From positions 1 to 54,440 of the forward strand of contig JANWZQ010000084.1 of the NCBI GenBank assembly GCA_025054835.1: 54,440 nucleotides of DNA. The letters are read 5' to 3'. The notes beneath the pieces were generated by a model. That model was not told where the DNA came from. It worked only from the letters and a program-made list of their open reading frames with translations, and made no database searches. This stretch comes from Chthonomonadaceae bacterium (GTDB taxonomy: Bacteria > Armatimonadota > Chthonomonadetes > Chthonomonadales > Chthonomonadaceae). Made by a program: the position numbers and the translations under genes. Of this stretch, positions 17,401 to 25,573 are shown piece by piece; the stretch's first letter is position 1; each line of letters starts with the position of its first letter.

Positions 17401-18898
17401 GAAAGATGCGCTCAATGGTGGCCGTGTTGTGGCCCGCGGTGATCTCCACGGTCATGCTGCCCCCACGGATCGGCAGAGGATAGAACGGGTTACTGCTCAC
17501 GATCGCGTTGATTTCTGCCAGATCCTGCACGGCAGCGGAAGCGATCGCTTCGGCGTCAAAAACCGTGTTGGTCCGTGAGATGCGCCCGACTTCAGCGGCG
17601 TCGATCGTGGTAGTCACCCGGGCCATCACGTCGCCCGGCACGTTATGCGCCTGCCGGATCGCCTGCTGCGCCACAAGACGCATCAGCAGAGGGGTTAGCT
17701 CCGGATGCTGGAACAGGTAGGTGCGGAACGTCTGACTGCGTCGGTGCGTGTGATTGTGTACGGTGACGAAGAAGGGGATCAGAGCAGGCTTGCGATCCAG
17801 CTCCGCGCTCACAGAGAAATCGCGGTCCTGATTCAGGGTGCCCACGACGGGCCCGGCCAGCGCGATATGATGGGAGACGTCATTGCGGGCCAGAATATCG
17901 ATCACGTATGCAGAGGTGACCGCCGCCTCGGTAGCCCCCAGTCCGAACAGAGGGTGTCCGAACCCGAGCAGCCGGTTGCCCCGCCGATAGGTCACGGTGC
18001 CGGTCGCCCCGACCTGGATGTCTCCGGTGGCCAGGAACGTGCCGAACGCGGCTCCCGGCTTCAACGGGGCACCTTCGAACTTCCCGGTGCCGATCCCCGG
18101 CCCCTGGCTGACCGTCACGGCGTACCCCAGACGGTCCAGCTCTTTCTGAAACCACGTGCGCAAGGGTTCGCGCAGGCCGGTTACGCTCAGGTAGGTGGTG
18201 GCGCGATGCATCACCGCGGTATCCTGCGACGAGCGTTGCGATGTCTCCAGGGGCGCGTTCAGCACAAGGCGCGTGATACGCCGCCCTCCTGTCTCGATGG
18301 GCCGATCCAGCGTGATGACGCGGGTCCGGTAGTCTGGCCTCCACACCCGCGCACGCACATCGCGGCGCTCGCGCGGATCCGGTCGGGTGCGTGCCCGATC
18401 TTCTTCGGAAGCTGGCGTGCGATCGGCGGGGAGGAAGTAGGCAGGCTTTTGCGGGATGTTGGGATCCCACGCATCCAGCATGTCCTCGATGGGGGTCACC
18501 AGGTTGAGGGGCTCCTTCATGTTGGCCTCGCCCTGCGAGAGAGCGCCAATGAGCCGCCCCTGCACATAGATCGGGCTTCCGCTCATGCCCTGCACCAGGT
18601 TGGCCCCCCGGCGCACCACCGGGCCACTGGTGATGCGGATCATGATCAGGTCCCTACCGTTGTTCACCTTCTTGATGACCCCGACCACCTCGACGTCAAA
18701 ACGGGAGATGGTCGTGCCACGGAACGTGGACAGGCCGTACCCTTTCATCCCGGGCCGCACCTGACGCAGGGGCATCATGTCGGGAGTGAGCATGGTCCCT
18801 GCGTGTGCCTGTGCAGACAGAAAGAGGGCCATAATGCCAGGCACCCCGACGATGCTCCGGCTTCGTCGGGGGCGCAACCAACCACTGGCAACCAGCAT
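14471..18898 (-). CDS. SpoIVB-type S55 peptidase domain fused to beta-propeller and C-terminal beta-sandwich region
   Basis: 1475 aa with a signal-like hydrophobic segment (about 14-33). Residues 42-125 match the S55 (SpoIVB) serine peptidase core: PGMKGYGLSTFRGT, FDVEVVGVI, GRDLIMIRI and the nucleophile motif GMSGSPIYV (Ser106). The family's second motif, GFGHPLFGLG, is at 312-321. A linker with FN3-like beta segments (about 490-750) leads to a propeller of NHL/SMP-30-like blades near 830-1130, repeating D-x-x-G-N-L/I-Y-A-G and R-V/I-T-P-D-G. The end (about 1190-1475) is Ig/FN3-like and reads DPDGDTLTYQLFYSSD. It is probably secreted or surface-attached; target proteins are unknown. It lies 68 bp after hisI on the same strand. 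Confidence 0.8.
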   Translation of the reverse strand: MLVASGWLRPRRSRSIVGVPGIMALFLSAQAHAGTMLTPDMMPLRQVRPGMKGYGLSTFRGTTISRFDVEVVGVIKKVNNGRDLIMIRITSGPVVRRGANLVQGMSGSPIYVQGRLIGALSQGEANMKEPLNLVTPIEDMLDAWDPNIPQKPAYFLPADRTPASEEDRARTRPDPRERRDVRARVWRPDYRTRVITLDRPIETGGRRITRLVLNAPLETSQRSSQDTAVMHRATTYLSVTGLREPLRTWFQKELDRLGYAVTVSQGPGIGTGKFEGAPLKPGAAFGTFLATGDIQVGATGTVTYRRGNRLLGFGHPLFGLGATEAAVTSAYVIDILARNDVSHHIALAGPVVGTLNQDRDFSVSAELDRKPALIPFFVTVHNHTHRRSQTFRTYLFQHPELTPLLMRLVAQQAIRQAHNVPGDVMARVTTTIDAAEVGRISRTNTVFDAEAIASAAVQDLAEINAIVSSNPFYPLPIRGGSMTVEITAGHNTATIERIFLKQGRYEPGDNLEVGVVLKPYRREPVYRTLTLRIPGNTPSGRYQLIVRGGAPVVTRVGSLVISSMPQEPQPPPVSVKQMVARFRAQPLNTDLVARLVLNTVAPALEGERLTQLPPNLSALMRSERNSGVRLERDEVRVVLPAGYVVSGVQQLQVTIVRKNTQEPTGGAGGATPPPLNAPGGGLASPSNGNVRTQAFDDTTEDLAQSAQGPAEFAADYDAVTRRWIAALSGHIGPASDERTRARSSNAPEQEAPQSRSTGTLQGNTANTPQSTSPSEKPAAASNPADEKPVGRSLRVWRQTARNDLVPGSFHGTGIASNGELRLTPALRKLVSTPETYVWSLAPDPEGNLYAGTGTGGRILKITPDGRTTVLATLPVITIQSLLRSADGTLWAGSGVKGHLYRVMPDGTFGLMCALPEKYIMSLAEDSKGNLYIGPAGGNVYRLSREERAGQTVRALTPFLKTSADYILALAVDAQDNLYAGAGNEGILYRVTPDGKSTVLFSARENAITALAVDAQGNIYAGTGPRGLLYHITPDGKATMLFDRATAFFTAIRPAPDGTLYASTVNAVYHIRPAANPAATTVCPLANPKEVDFLSLAVLADGHVAVGTGNVGEIWTSRTEHPEGAVRQGTYESVVRDAGLISRWGTVRWSALAPDDAQLRIETRTGNVSEPDGTWSPWMEVQRDSSDPLQGTVVSPPGRFLQYRVVLKAGNGQAEPALREISFTYLPRNQAPRVTFQSPAGGERWARSQTLRWNATDPDGDTLTYQLFYSSDMGATWHSLPAGNPDAQKPEAGSGLPSLEQVQRQLDSTGMPEAQKRAYLESYRLRLAAATGEALRETSRSLDTQTLPDGTYLLKVIASDAVSNPTDALTAEAISEPFLIANAAPEIALERPAVVERSVMLEGRARQNLIAITAVQYRVNSGNWQAAIAKDGLFDSPREAFAVVTGPLPSGKQVIEIAVFNAAGTRHTEKVEVLIP

Positions 18899-18966
18899 AA
18901 GTAGCGATTCCTTCCTGATCCCGGTTCCGTCCTCCGGGAATGCGTATCCACCCAGCGAGCGTTTCT

Positions 18967-19353
18967 TCAGTAAGGGTCTACGAGAGGCGTGCCAATCACA
19001 TGCAACGCCTCCCCGTTCTCGACAATCTGTCGGAAGAAGCAGGAACGGTACCCTTCGTGGCAGGCCGCTCCCACCTGCTCCACCCGCACCAGCAGACAGT
19101 CCTGATCGCAGTCCACGTAGATTCCCTTTACGGTCTGCGTGAAGCCAGAGGTTTCCCCCTTCACCCAGAACTTCTGACGCGACCGGCTCCAGAACGTGAC
19201 GCGCCCGGTAGCGATGGTGCGCTCCACTGCCTCGCGGTTCATGTAGCCGACCATCAGCACGTCCCCGTTCGTTGCGTCCTGTATCACAGCCGGGATCAGG
19301 CCGTCGGCATTGTACTTCAGTTCTTCCGGTACCCGCAACGGGAGTCTCCTCAT
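18967..19353 (-). CDS. hisI: Phosphoribosyl-AMP cyclohydrolase HisI
   Basis: 128 aa. It opens the adenine ring of phosphoribosyl-AMP in histidine biosynthesis. The family core is complete: LMVGYMNREAVERTI, GRVTFWSRSRQKFWVKGETSG, the Mg-binding DCDQDC and the zinc ligands in ACHEGYRSCF. There is no fused HisE domain. It follows hisF by 12 bp, so the two are co-transcribed. No other his genes are in the window. Confidence 0.94.
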   Translation of the reverse strand: MRRLPLRVPEELKYNADGLIPAVIQDATNGDVLMVGYMNREAVERTIATGRVTFWSRSRQKFWVKGETSGFTQTVKGIYVDCDQDCLLVRVEQVGAACHEGYRSCFFRQIVENGEALHVIGTPLVDPY

Positions 19354-19365
19354 ATTATCGGTATG

Positions 19366-20136
19366 TTAACGCACACAGACACCATGTGCCCTCAAGTAGT
19401 CTTTGATCTCCGCGATAGTGTAGTGCCCGTCATGGACGATGGACGCGACGAGCGCCGCATCGGCTTTCCCGACGGTGAGGGCTTCCAGACAGTGATGCGG
19501 TGTTCCTGCTCCTCCGGAGGCGATCACTGGAATGGAGACCCGCTCGGCCACGGCCCGCGTGAGCTCCAGATCGTACCCGGCCTGTGTGCCATCCCGATCC
19601 ATGCTGGTCAGCAGGATCTCCCCGGCCCCGAGAGCTTCTGCCTGCTGCGCCCACTCCAGCGCATCTCGACCGGTGGGGGTACGTCCTCCGTGTATGAAGA
19701 CCTCCCAGCGGGGCGAGCCGTCGGCGTGCTGCCCCACTCTTCTGGGATCGATGGCCACGACCACGCACTGGCTCCCGAACTGCTGCGCGGCCTCCCGGAG
19801 GATGTCCGGGCGTTGCACGGCGGCTGTGTTGACCGCGACCTTGTCAGCTCCGGCGCGCAGGATCCTGCGGAAGTCCTCCACGCTACGGATCCCGCCGCCC
19901 ACAGTGAACGGGATGAACACCTGCTCGGCAACACGCGCCGCAACCTCCACGATCAGGTCGCGGCGCTCATGGCTGGCGGTGATGTCCAGAAAGACCAGTT
20001 CGTCCGCGCCCATTGCATCGTAGCGCGCCGCCAGCTCCACCGGATCGCCCGCGTCGCGCAGGTTCACAAAGCGGACGCCCTTGACAACCCGGCCCTCTTT
20101 CACGTCCAGACAGGGAATGATCCTCCGGGCCAGCAT
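19366..20136 (-). CDS. hisF: Imidazole glycerol phosphate synthase cyclase subunit HisF
   Basis: 256 aa (beta/alpha)8 barrel that, with HisH, makes IGP and AICAR from PRFAR and ammonia. Start [20 protein letters not shown] is canonical; the catalytic Asp of CLDV, the second acid in [11 protein letters not shown] and phosphate loops [10 protein letters not shown] and PVIASGGAG are present. The ATG at 20136 is chosen because an upstream ATG at 20148 lies inside the -10 hexamer. The mRNA is predicted to begin only about 5 nt before this ATG and no ribosome site is visible, so initiation is probably leaderless. Confidence 0.95.
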   Translation of the reverse strand: MLARRIIPCLDVKEGRVVKGVRFVNLRDAGDPVELAARYDAMGADELVFLDITASHERRDLIVEVAARVAEQVFIPFTVGGGIRSVEDFRRILRAGADKVAVNTAAVQRPDILREAAQQFGSQCVVVAIDPRRVGQHADGSPRWEVFIHGGRTPTGRDALEWAQQAEALGAGEILLTSMDRDGTQAGYDLELTRAVAERVSIPVIASGGAGTPHHCLEALTVGKADAALVASIVHDGHYTIAEIKDYLRAHGVCVR

Positions 20137-20147
20137 GATAGGCAACA

Positions 20148-20176
20148 TTATAACATAACCGGTTCCGCGTTGACAA
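20148..20176 (-). promoter_or_regulatory. hisF promoter (sigma70-type)
   Basis: Minus-strand TTGTCA (20176-20171), 17-nt spacer, TATAAT (20153-20148). The predicted start is near 20141, about 5 nt before the hisF ATG. Its -35 overlaps by 5 bp the -35 of the opposite promoter for the cyclophilin gene. Confidence 0.65.
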
Positions 20177-20199
20177 ACGCGCCTGCAAAAGCGTAGAAT
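20170..20199 (+). promoter_or_regulatory. Cyclophilin-gene promoter (sigma70-type)
   Basis: Consensus TTGACA (20170-20175), 18-nt spacer, TAGAAT (20194-20199), about 67 nt upstream of the ATG at 20267. The TTGACAA heptamer serves as -35 for both strands, so RNA polymerase cannot occupy both promoters at once. Confidence 0.65.
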
Positions 20200-20266
20200 G
20201 CCAGAGGAATTTTCGGGAAGAGGCACCGGCCTCGTCCTGATTTTCTTGTGGGAGTAGCACAGGCCT

Positions 20267-20944
20267 ATGCGTCCAGTTCTCGCGCTTGTTGCGCTGATTG
20301 CGGTCGGCATCGGGGTTGCAGCCCTGACCTCGCGCTTCCATGACGGAAACCCGCCCCTCTACGAGACCAATCAGGCGGATATGCCGGAGCCGGAAAAGAA
20401 AAACACATCGATCTCACCTGCGGAACGGGAGAAGGCGTTTGATCAGGTGAAAGAGGGGGCTATCCGGGCGACACTGGAGATCGAGGGCAAGGGTGTCATG
20501 ACGCTGGAGCTCTACCCGAAGGCCGCACCGGAAACAGTCAAGCATGTGGTGGAACTGGCCCGAAAGGGGTTCTACAACGGCATTCTGTTCCACCGCGTGG
20601 TGCCCGATTTCGTGGCTCAGGCAGGCGACCCGGTCTCCAAGAAGTATAAACCCGAGGATTTTCGCTGGATGACCCCCGAGGAAGTCGGGGCCAGGTACCA
20701 GGTGGGTATGGGAGGTTCCGGGAAGACGGTGCCTCTGGAGGCGAAGTTGCCCCATCTGCCCAACACGATCGGACTGGCCCGCGCCGACGCCCCGGACACC
20801 GGAGACAGCCAGTTCTACATCAATCTCAAGGACAACGCGTCGTTAGACAATCAGTACTGTGTCTTCGGCCGCGTGATCGCAGGAACCGATATTCCTGCGA
20901 AGATCGCCATGGGCGATCGGATCAAGCGTTTCACCGTTCCCTGA
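20267..20944 (+). CDS. Cyclophilin-type peptidyl-prolyl isomerase, membrane-anchored
   Basis: 225 aa. An N-terminal hydrophobic helix ([19 protein letters not shown]) without a clear cleavage site is followed by a 30-residue linker and a cyclophilin domain (about 65-225): [36 protein letters not shown] with the catalytic Arg, and GDSQFYINL. It isomerises X-Pro bonds during folding, probably in the periplasm and tethered to the membrane. A 10-residue-class insert ([20 protein letters not shown]) is shared with the next gene, which is a tandem paralogue. Confidence 0.9.
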   Translation: MRPVLALVALIAVGIGVAALTSRFHDGNPPLYETNQADMPEPEKKNTSISPAEREKAFDQVKEGAIRATLEIEGKGVMTLELYPKAAPETVKHVVELARKGFYNGILFHRVVPDFVAQAGDPVSKKYKPEDFRWMTPEEVGARYQVGMGGSGKTVPLEAKLPHLPNTIGLARADAPDTGDSQFYINLKDNASLDNQYCVFGRVIAGTDIPAKIAMGDRIKRFTVP

Positions 20945-20963
20945 TCGTTCCGGAGTGTTCGCA

Positions 20964-21560
20964 ATGTCTTCTCTGAGAATCGTTCTGCGTCGGATCCTGC
21001 TGGCTCTGTGCGTGCTCGGTTCGAGCAGCACGGCCATGGTAGCCAGCGCGCAGAGTAACCCCCGTGTGGAAATGGTCATCGAAAAACGTGGCACGCTGGT
21101 GATTGAGTTGTACCCGAAGGCCGCACCGAAGACCGTGGCGCACTTCCTCGCATTGACGCAGAAGAAGTTCTACGATGGGATCCTGTTCCACCGCGTGGTG
21201 CCCAACTTCGTGGCCCAGGCGGGCGATCCGGCTTCCAGAAAGTACAAACCCTCGGACCTGAACAGATTGAGCGCCGAGGAGATCGGCGCGAAGTATCAAC
21301 TGGGTACGGGGGGATCTGGCAAGACCGTGCCTCTGGAAGCTTCCCTGCCGCATGACCGGGGCACGCTGGGCCTGGCCCGCGCGCAGGACCCGAACAGCGG
21401 CGACAGTCAGTTCTTCCTGAACCTGGTCCCCAATCACAGTCTGGATGGCAACTACTGCGTGTTTGGCAAGGTGATCAGGGGACTGGACGTGATGGACCGG
21501 ATCCAGAACGGGGACCGTATCAAGTCGGTACGCGTGCTCAAAAACAGGTCGGGAAAGTAG
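20964..21560 (+). CDS. Cyclophilin-type peptidyl-prolyl isomerase, secreted
   Basis: 198 aa with a signal peptide (LALCVLGSSSTAMVASAQ) and one cyclophilin domain: [43 protein letters not shown]. The ATG at 20964 is preferred over a GTG at 20955 because GGAG lies 8 nt upstream. It starts 19 bp after the membrane-anchored paralogue and shares its insert (SRKYKPSDLNRLSAEEIGAK). The pair likely arose by tandem duplication with divergence of anchoring. Confidence 0.9.
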   Translation: MSSLRIVLRRILLALCVLGSSSTAMVASAQSNPRVEMVIEKRGTLVIELYPKAAPKTVAHFLALTQKKFYDGILFHRVVPNFVAQAGDPASRKYKPSDLNRLSAEEIGAKYQLGTGGSGKTVPLEASLPHDRGTLGLARAQDPNSGDSQFFLNLVPNHSLDGNYCVFGKVIRGLDVMDRIQNGDRIKSVRVLKNRSGK

Positions 21561-21629
21561 GCAGGGGCGTGCGCTCGACTGGCTCACGTGGCATGCCCCG
21601 CCCGGATACCTCTCAGGAGCCTGATCTTC

Positions 21630-23534
21630 ATGCTCAGCCGTCTCTGGCGACTGATGATCGGCAAGCCGTTGCGCACAGAACACGCCATGCACGAACGCTT
21701 GCCGATAGTCCTCGCCCTGCCCATATTCGCTTCTGACGCCCTCTCCTCCGTCGCTTACGCTACCGAGACGATCCTCCGCCAGTTCGAAAGCATGCACATC
21801 CGTGCAACCGACTGGGCGATCGCCCTGCCCATCAGCATCGGCATTGTAACGCTGATTATCATGGTGGTGGTCTCCTACTGGCAGGTGATTTTCGCCTATG
21901 AGAAGGGCGGCGGGTCGTACATGGTAGCACGGGAGAATCTGGGACTGTTCATGGGGCTGGTTGCTGCCTCGGCCCTGCTGGTGGATTACGTGCTGACCGT
22001 TGCTGTTAGCATTGCGGACTGCGTGGCACAGTCGGACTCGGCGCTCAATCAGGTCGGGGGACCGTGGGACGCGCTATTCGACAACAAACCTCTCTCCGCC
22101 TGCATGCTGGTACTGGTCATCCTGCTGGCAAACCTGCGTGGTGTGCGGGAGTCGGGAACCCTGTTCGCCGGGCCCTCTTACGGATTTATCACCGTGCTGG
22201 CGATCATGATCCTGGCCGGCACCTTCCGGGTCCTGAGCGGTACCCCACTGGCAGAGGACGTGACCATGCCCCCGGACACCGGGGGAGACACTCCGATCAA
22301 CGGGTTGCTCCTGCTGCGGGCCTTCGCCTCCGGGTGCGCCGCTCTGACCGGCATTGAGGCTGTATCCAACGGCGTGCAGGCGTTCCGGAAGCCCGAGGCC
22401 CGAAACGCCGCCACCACGCTGGCCATACTGGGTGGGATCCTGGCGTTCCTGTTCATCGGCATCACGTATCTGGCCGTTCAGTACCGGATCGCGCCCAGCG
22501 AGCAGGAGACCGTTGTCTCGCAGATCGCACGCGCCACTTTCGGCAAGACCGGCCCCGGTGCGGTGCTGTACTACGCGGTGCAGTTCTTCACAGCGTTGAT
22601 CCTCTTTCTGGCAGCCAACACCGCCTTCTCTGGCTTCCCCCGTCTGGGTGCCATCCTTGCGGAGGACGGCTTCCTACCCCGCCAGCTAACCTCGCTGGGC
22701 GAGCGCCTCGCGTACAATAATGGGATCTGGACGCTGGGGATCCTCGCGATCCTGTTCCTGCTGGTTTTCCACGGTGAGGCGCACGCATTGCTGCCGCTCT
22801 ACACCGTGGGCGTTTTCATTGCCTTCTCCACCGCACAGCTGGGCATGGTGCGCCGCTCCCTGCGCCAGCGCCCCATCCCCTACCCCGGACTGACGATCAA
22901 TCTGATTGGCGGGGTCGTCACCACCATTGTTCTGTTCGTGATTGCGGCGAGCAAGTTCATTGCCCGGGATCAACCCCCTCTGTTTGGCATCCCATGGCTG
23001 TATGAGGGCGCATGGATGGCTCTGCTGCTGATGGGGCTCGTGGTGGCCATGTTCTATGCGATCCACCGGCACTATGAGCTGACCGATCGGCAGCTGGCTC
23101 ATATTCCCCCGGACTATGATCGCCCTGTGCATCACACCGTGATTGTGCTCGTACCCTCCCGGGTGCATCGAGGTGTGCTGGAGGCGCTCAAGTATGCGCG
23201 CTCTCTGTCTCCGGATGCACTGGCAGTACACATCTCCTACGAGCAGGAGAAAGAGCAACGGTTGCGCGAGGCATGGAATCGCTACGGTGGCGATACCCCG
23301 CTACTGGTACTCAACTCGCCATACCGATCGCTTATCGAGCCGTTGATGCGCTACATCGAGGAAGCGGAGAAGTTGCGCGACGATGACGTGGTGACCATCG
23401 TTCTGCCGGAATTCGTGCCGGCCAAGTGGTGGCACACTTTCCTGCACAACGCTTCCGGTCTGATCATTCGCTGGCATCTGGCGCGCCGCCGAGGGATTGT
23501 GCTGGTTAACGTGCGTTACTATCTGGATGAGTGA
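21630..23534 (+). CDS. KimA-like APC superfamily transporter (probable K+ uptake)
   Basis: 634 aa. About 12 hydrophobic helices plus a C-terminal cytosolic domain (about 500-634, HHTVIVLVPSRVHRGVLEALKYAR). The N-terminal region reads IGKPLRTEHA, SDALSSVAYATE, YEKGGGSYMVARENLG and LLVDYVLTVAVSIAD, closely following the Bacillus KimA (YdaO) pattern, a K+/H+ symporter inhibited by c-di-AMP. The ATG at 21630 has AGGAG 10 nt upstream; the frame's earlier ATG is not KimA-like. No c-di-AMP riboswitch fits in the 69-bp gap after the cyclophilin. K+ as substrate is inferred from similarity; an amino-acid substrate is the alternative. Confidence 0.8.
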   Translation: MLSRLWRLMIGKPLRTEHAMHERLPIVLALPIFASDALSSVAYATETILRQFESMHIRATDWAIALPISIGIVTLIIMVVVSYWQVIFAYEKGGGSYMVARENLGLFMGLVAASALLVDYVLTVAVSIADCVAQSDSALNQVGGPWDALFDNKPLSACMLVLVILLANLRGVRESGTLFAGPSYGFITVLAIMILAGTFRVLSGTPLAEDVTMPPDTGGDTPINGLLLLRAFASGCAALTGIEAVSNGVQAFRKPEARNAATTLAILGGILAFLFIGITYLAVQYRIAPSEQETVVSQIARATFGKTGPGAVLYYAVQFFTALILFLAANTAFSGFPRLGAILAEDGFLPRQLTSLGERLAYNNGIWTLGILAILFLLVFHGEAHALLPLYTVGVFIAFSTAQLGMVRRSLRQRPIPYPGLTINLIGGVVTTIVLFVIAASKFIARDQPPLFGIPWLYEGAWMALLLMGLVVAMFYAIHRHYELTDRQLAHIPPDYDRPVHHTVIVLVPSRVHRGVLEALKYARSLSPDALAVHISYEQEKEQRLREAWNRYGGDTPLLVLNSPYRSLIEPLMRYIEEAEKLRDDDVVTIVLPEFVPAKWWHTFLHNASGLIIRWHLARRRGIVLVNVRYYLDE

Positions 23535-23538
23535 GCGT

Positions 23539-24420
23539 TCACTCGACTTCCTTGCCCAGAGCTGCAGGGGGCACCGCGCGCCCGACCACGCTGACCAGCG
23601 CGGCCAGTGTCATCAGGTAGGGCAGGCAGTCCAGCAGGAACGGGCTTGTCCACTCCACGCCCAGCCAGTGCACCTGCACACCGCTGATCTGCAACTGCGT
23701 CTGCACCGCATAGAAGAATCCAAAGAAGAGCGCGCCCAGCGACGCGCCCAGCGGGTGCCACTTTCCGAAGATCACCGCAGCAAGCGCGATGTAGCCCTTA
23801 CCCGCAGACATGTTGGAGGAGAACGTGTGCGCGTCTGACATGGAGAGGTAGGCCCCGGCCAGCGCGGCCAGCACTCCGGATAACGTCACTGCAAGGTAAC
23901 GCAATGGAACAGGCGCAACTCCTGCCATGCGTGCGCTCTCCGGGTTTTCCCCGACAGCACGCAGGCGTACCCCGAAGCGCGTTCGATGGAGCACCAACAG
24001 GGTGACGAACGGCAGGATCAGTGCCAGCCCCAGAAAGAGCCCGCCGGGCAATCCGTCGATCCGGAACCCCTGCTCGAACCAGCGCAGGGCCAGATAGCGC
24101 GTGACGCCGGAAGCCAGCAGGGTGATCCCCAGCCCGCTCACCACAGGGTTCATCCGCAGGGTCTGCGTTAGAAAAGCGTGCAACAGGCCGATTAACGCGC
24201 CGGCCAGCACCGCTCCTGCAAGCCCCATGATCGGTGCGCTCTGACCGGCCCAGGCGCCCACAAACGCGCCGGCCAGTATGAGCCCTTCCAGCGCGATGTT
24301 GATCACGCCGGCCCGTTCAGAAAGCACACCCCCCAGCGCGGCCAGCACCAGAGGCGTTGCACTGTAAAGTGTCGCCACCATCAGGGAGAGGGCCCATGTC
24401 TCCCCGCTACCGACCGGCAT
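23539..24420 (-). CDS. Nucleoside-type ABC importer permease 2 (NupQ-like)
   Basis: 293 aa, about 8-9 hydrophobic helices. The motif LSERAGVINIALEGLILAGAF is diagnostic for BPD_transp_2 permeases of BMP-dependent nucleoside importers; NPESARMAGVAP is the EAA-like loop contacting the ATPase. Start is the ATG at 24420 with a strong GGAGGAGGAG site; it overlaps the end of permease 1 by 14 bp. Third gene of the importer operon. It converges with the KimA-like gene 4 bp away. Confidence 0.88.
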   Translation of the reverse strand: MPVGSGETWALSLMVATLYSATPLVLAALGGVLSERAGVINIALEGLILAGAFVGAWAGQSAPIMGLAGAVLAGALIGLLHAFLTQTLRMNPVVSGLGITLLASGVTRYLALRWFEQGFRIDGLPGGLFLGLALILPFVTLLVLHRTRFGVRLRAVGENPESARMAGVAPVPLRYLAVTLSGVLAALAGAYLSMSDAHTFSSNMSAGKGYIALAAVIFGKWHPLGASLGALFFGFFYAVQTQLQISGVQVHWLGVEWTSPFLLDCLPYLMTLAALVSVVGRAVPPAALGKEVE

Positions 24421-25573
24421 GCTCCTCCTCCAGCAGATCTTCGTCAGAGTCCTGCACCGCGGCCACCACCTGCCGGGCAAGGGAACGTCGCGCCAGACGC
24501 ACCCCGACACACAGGATGACTATCGCCTGCACAATCACTGCGAGCGCTCGCGGCACGTTCGTCTCCAGCTCCATGAACTCGGCACCGTTGGAGAGTGCCC
24601 CGAAGAACAATGCGCTCAACGTCACGCCCATGCCGTTCAATCCGCCCAGCAGCGCCACTGCGATCCCATCGAAACCATACGTTCCGGCCAGCCCCTGCAC
24701 GTAGCGATGATGCACGCCCATCACCTCGATCGCTCCGGCTACCCCGGCCAGTGCTCCGGCCAGCGCCATGGCGCGCACCATCACCCCGGGCACGGAGATG
24801 CCCGCGGCGCGCGCCGCCTCCAGACCCTGCCCCACGGCCCGTATCTGGAAGCCCGCCGATGTGCGCCGCACCAGACAGGCTACTCCCATGGCAGCGACCA
24901 GCGCCAGCAGCAGCCCCGCAGTCAGGTTGCTTCCGGCAACCCAGGGATGCAGATGCGCTGTCGGAGCGATTGCCGCCGTCTGCGGCGCCATTTTCCGGGG
25001 ATCCGGATCCTTCAACCCGTGCGTCACCAGATAGGTGGCGAGATTGGTGGCCAGGTAGTTGAACAGGATGGTGGAGATCACCTCATGAACGCCCCGTGTT
25101 GCACGCAGGATCCCTGGCACGGCCCCCCAGGCGGCGCCGGCCAGCGCTCCGGCGCACAGCACCAGCAGCAAGTGCACCGGCCCCGGAAGCGTCCCACCGC
25201 CCGCTCCCCCGATGACGGCTGCAGCCAGCGCTCCGGCAATCATCTGCCCCTGCGCCCCGATGTTGAACAGGCCGGCACGCAACCCCAGAGCGACCGAGAG
25301 ACCGGTGAAGAGTAGAGGAGTGGACCGGGCCAGCGACTGTGCCAGATTGTAAACGTCCAGATGTCCGGTGAAGGGCCCGGCTCCGAAGGCGATCTGCCCA
25401 TCAGCCTGCGGAGGGCCAGCGCGAAGGCCCGTAGCCCCTGCCCAGAGCGCCGCGAGACCCGACAGGGCATCGTATCCCGACAGGTGCATGATCACTGCAG
25501 CCACAACCAGTGCGATCCCCACGCTGAGCAGGGCACGCGCCAGCCCGCTTCCCGGCGTAACTGCCCCGGTCAC
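24407..25573 (-). CDS. Nucleoside-type ABC importer permease 1 (NupP-like)
   Basis: 388 aa with about 10 hydrophobic helices. GLRAGLFNIGAQGQMIAGALAA is the family signature in the first half and GLEAARAAGISVPG the ATPase-coupling loop. Such permeases import purine or pyrimidine nucleosides. The start overlaps the ATPase stop by 4 bp (ATGA). The C-terminus extends some 15 acidic residues beyond the last helix (SDEDLLEEEHAG), including the ribosome site of the next gene. Confidence 0.88.
   Translation of the reverse strand: MTGAVTPGSGLARALLSVGIALVVAAVIMHLSGYDALSGLAALWAGATGLRAGPPQADGQIAFGAGPFTGHLDVYNLAQSLARSTPLLFTGLSVALGLRAGLFNIGAQGQMIAGALAAAVIGGAGGGTLPGPVHLLLVLCAGALAGAAWGAVPGILRATRGVHEVISTILFNYLATNLATYLVTHGLKDPDPRKMAPQTAAIAPTAHLHPWVAGSNLTAGLLLALVAAMGVACLVRRTSAGFQIRAVGQGLEAARAAGISVPGVMVRAMALAGALAGVAGAIEVMGVHHRYVQGLAGTYGFDGIAVALLGGLNGMGVTLSALFFGALSNGAEFMELETNVPRALAVIVQAIVILCVGVRLARRSLARQVVAAVQDSDEDLLEEEHAGR

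Noticed and set aside
15428-17578. 716-aa plus-strand open frame
   Set aside because: Shadow of the S55-propeller gene; its sequence shows the low-complexity Arg/Gly/His bias typical of antisense frames in GC-rich DNA.
21561-21629. Possible c-di-AMP riboswitch before the KimA-like gene
   Set aside because: The gap is only 69 bp and has no ydaO-type conserved segments.
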